From contig JAYRWH010000080.1 in the NCBI GenBank assembly GCA_041918155.1, positions 1 through 64,000 of the forward strand: a stretch of 64,000 bases of DNA, written 5' to 3'. Below are positions 62,732 to 64,000 of the stretch, piece after piece. The notes under the pieces were generated by a model. The model did no database searches. It was given only the letters and a program-made list of their open reading frames with translations, and had not been told where the DNA came from. How positions within the stretch are numbered: the stretch's first letter is position 1; each line of letters opens with the position of its first letter. This DNA comes from UBA668 sp041918155. Lineage in GTDB: Bacteria > Actinomycetota > Acidimicrobiia > Acidimicrobiales > Ilumatobacteraceae. The translations under genes and the position numbers were made by a program.

Positions 62732-63999
62732 ACAGGCTGAACCGACTCGGCGGCCGCCTTGGCGTGGTAGCTGCTGCGCGTCAGCGGGCCGGCCTCGACA
62801 TGGCCGATCCCGAGGGCTTCGCCCACCCGTGCCCAGTGCTCGAATTCGGACGGCTCCGCCCAGCGGGTGACCGGCAGATGGTCGGCGGTCGGGCGTAGGT
62901 ACTGGCCGATGGTGACGATGCCGGTGCCGATGGCCGCGAGATCGGCGAGCAGGCCCTCCACCTCCTCGGCCGTCTCGCCGAGGCCGAGCATGAACCCGCT
63001 CTTGGTGGTGAGCCCCGCGGCCTTGGCCAGCGAGAGCACCCCGAGGCTGCGCGCGTAACCAGCGCTCGGGCGCACGCGGCGTTGCAGGCGGGCGACGGTC
63101 TCCATGTTGTGGTTGAACACGTCGGGCCGCTCCGAAAGCAGCACTTCGATCGACGCCGCGTCACCCTTGGCGTCGCTGACGAGCGTCTCCACCAGCGTGC
63201 CGACGCGAGCGTCGCGGATCGCACGCACACACGCCGCGACGTGAGCGAAGCCGCCGTCGGGCAGGTCGTCGCGGGCCACCATCGTCAGCACAGCGTGCTC
63301 GAGTTCCATCTCCGAGACCGCCGCAGCCACGCGCGCCGGCTCGCCCGCATCGGGTGGGCCTGGCTTGCGCGTGTCGATGAGGCAGAAGCCGCACGCACGC
63401 GTGCACCGCTCGCCGAGCACCATGAACGTGGCCGTGCCCTGCGCCCAACACTCGCTGAGGTTCGGGCAGCCGGCCTCTTCGCACACGGTGACGAGCGAGT
63501 GGTCGCGCACGGTGCGCTTCAGCGCCATCACCTGCTCGCCGAGCTGCACCCGCGTGCGCAGCCACTCCGGCTTGCGCGCTGAAATCGAGAGGCCCTCGGG
63601 CATGTCGATGCGGGCAACGTCCTGCCGGTCGAGGTGAGGGTCTGCGCCACCCCACCGATCGGCGGCATGCCGCACGACGAGGTCGACGACCTCGGCCATG
63701 TCGGCACGCACGCCTTCCTCGGCGAGCGAGGTGACCGGCTTGCCGGCGATGCCACAGGGCACGATGTATTCGCGCAGGTAGCGCATGTCGGGGTCGATGT
63801 TCAACGCGAAACCATGCATGGTGCGCCCGTTGGCCAAGCGAACCCCGATCGCACAGATCTTGCGCGGGTTGTCGCGGCCCACCCAGACACCGGGGTACTC
63901 GGGCTCGACATGGCCCTGCACCCCGAGATCGGCGAGCACGTTGATCACGAGGCCCTCGATCGCGGTCACATGATCGGCGGCACCCAACAAGTTGGGCAC
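62686..63999 (-). CDS. LipB-LipA fusion: octanoyltransferase plus lipoyl synthase (5' partial)
   Basis: The visible 437 residues join two lipoate enzymes in one frame. Residues 1 to about 112 are the C-terminal half of LipB: GVWVGRDNPRKICAIGVR with the catalytic Lys (K47), HGFALNIDPD, and YIVPCGIAGKPVTSL with the catalytic Cys (C82). From about 140 the sequence is LipA: the auxiliary cluster motif CEEAGCPNLSEC (C173, C178, C184) and the radical-SAM motif CTRACGFC (C199, C203, C206). It would both attach octanoate and insert sulfur. The N-terminus lies outside the window. Confidence 0.88.
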   Translation of the reverse strand: MPNLLGAADHVTAIEGLVINVLADLGVQGHVEPEYPGVWVGRDNPRKICAIGVRLANGRTMHGFALNIDPDMRYLREYIVPCGIAGKPVTSLAEEGVRADMAEVVDLVVRHAADRWGGADPHLDRQDVARIDMPEGLSISARKPEWLRTRVQLGEQVMALKRTVRDHSLVTVCEEAGCPNLSECWAQGTATFMVLGERCTRACGFCLIDTRKPGPPDAGEPARVAAAVSEMELEHAVLTMVARDDLPDGGFAHVAACVRAIRDARVGTLVETLVSDAKGDAASIEVLLSERPDVFNHNMETVARLQRRVRPSAGYARSLGVLSLAKAAGLTTKSGFMLGLGETAEEVEGLLADLAAIGTGIVTIGQYLRPTADHLPVTRWAEPSEFEHWARVGEALGIGHVEAGPLTRSSYHAKAAAESVQPVQLSERAITRRVSAR

Positions 64000-64000
64000 G

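Overview
The window is 64 kb of very GC-rich, gene-dense DNA with many GTG starts, 1-4 base start/stop overlaps and apparently leaderless promoters. The backbone is a conserved actinobacterial block read on the minus strand from right to left: rimP, nusA, ylxR, infB, (a DsbA-like gene), rbfA, truB, ribF, rpsO, pnp, an M16 peptidase, dapB, then dapA, rnj, ftsK, rimO, pgsA, cinA, a tRNA-Arg and carD. CarD, RNase J, DUF222/HNH genes, a Rv2466c-like protein and this gene order point to Actinomycetota. I suspect an Acidimicrobiia-type (Ilumatobacter/Microthrix-like) genome, but that is an inference and no rRNA gene is present to prove it.

Layout. 1-6.2 kb: a broken lipoprotein gene at the left edge, a glutamine-synthetase-family enzyme, carD, tRNA-Arg(TCT), cinA-pgsA-rimO. 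6.2-16.7 kb: an accessory island inserted between rimO and ftsK. It holds a DUF222/HNH nuclease gene with a possible LexA box, a SnoaL-like protein, an unrecognised 1072-residue helical protein, an OLD/PARIS-like ATPase-TOPRIM protein, a Swt1-like HEPN protein overlapping a DUF5343 protein, and a Doc/RHH toxin-antitoxin pair. 16.7-23.9 kb: SGL hydrolase, ftsK, a lipoprotein, rnj, dapA, an HTH protein. 24-32.8 kb: mostly plus-strand accessory metabolism: APC permease plus UspA, a TetR/di-iron protein pair, a polar amino-acid ABC transporter, a frameshifted ECF sigma factor with a membrane partner, a DedA-like protein, tpx. 32.8-41 kb: a thiolase-like/DUF35 pair, dapB, M16, pnp, a frameshifted DUF222 gene wedged between pnp and rpsO, rpsO. 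41-45.8 kb: an NMT1-type ABC transport operon carrying a chorismate mutase-VOC fusion and two tail-to-tail paralogous binding proteins. 45.8-53.8 kb: ribF to rimP translation block. 53.9-64 kb: proS, a MaoC hydratase with a 17beta-HSD4-type dehydrogenase, a geranylgeranyl-reductase-like flavoprotein, a nitronate-monooxygenase-like protein, an M20 peptidase, an MFS transporter, and a LipB-LipA fusion running off the right edge.

The best candidate for an undescribed system is the minus-strand cluster at 12.68-15.82 kb (DUF5343, Swt1-HEPN, OLD/PARIS-like ATPase), together with the neighbouring 1072-residue orphan. It sits next to a Doc toxin-antitoxin and has a short sequence motif recurring in the intergenic gaps between modules. 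This looks like a defence island with an RNase-type effector and a nuclease/ATPase sensor; function is inferred from domains and context only.

Repeats: an 82-bp element with a 14-bp stem occurs twice (about 39.6 and 55.8 kb, one mismatch), and a second hairpin family occurs near 32.8 and 59.1 kb. Three genes carry reading-frame lesions (1-886, 30410-30861, 39656-40736); these may be real pseudogenes or base-calling errors.
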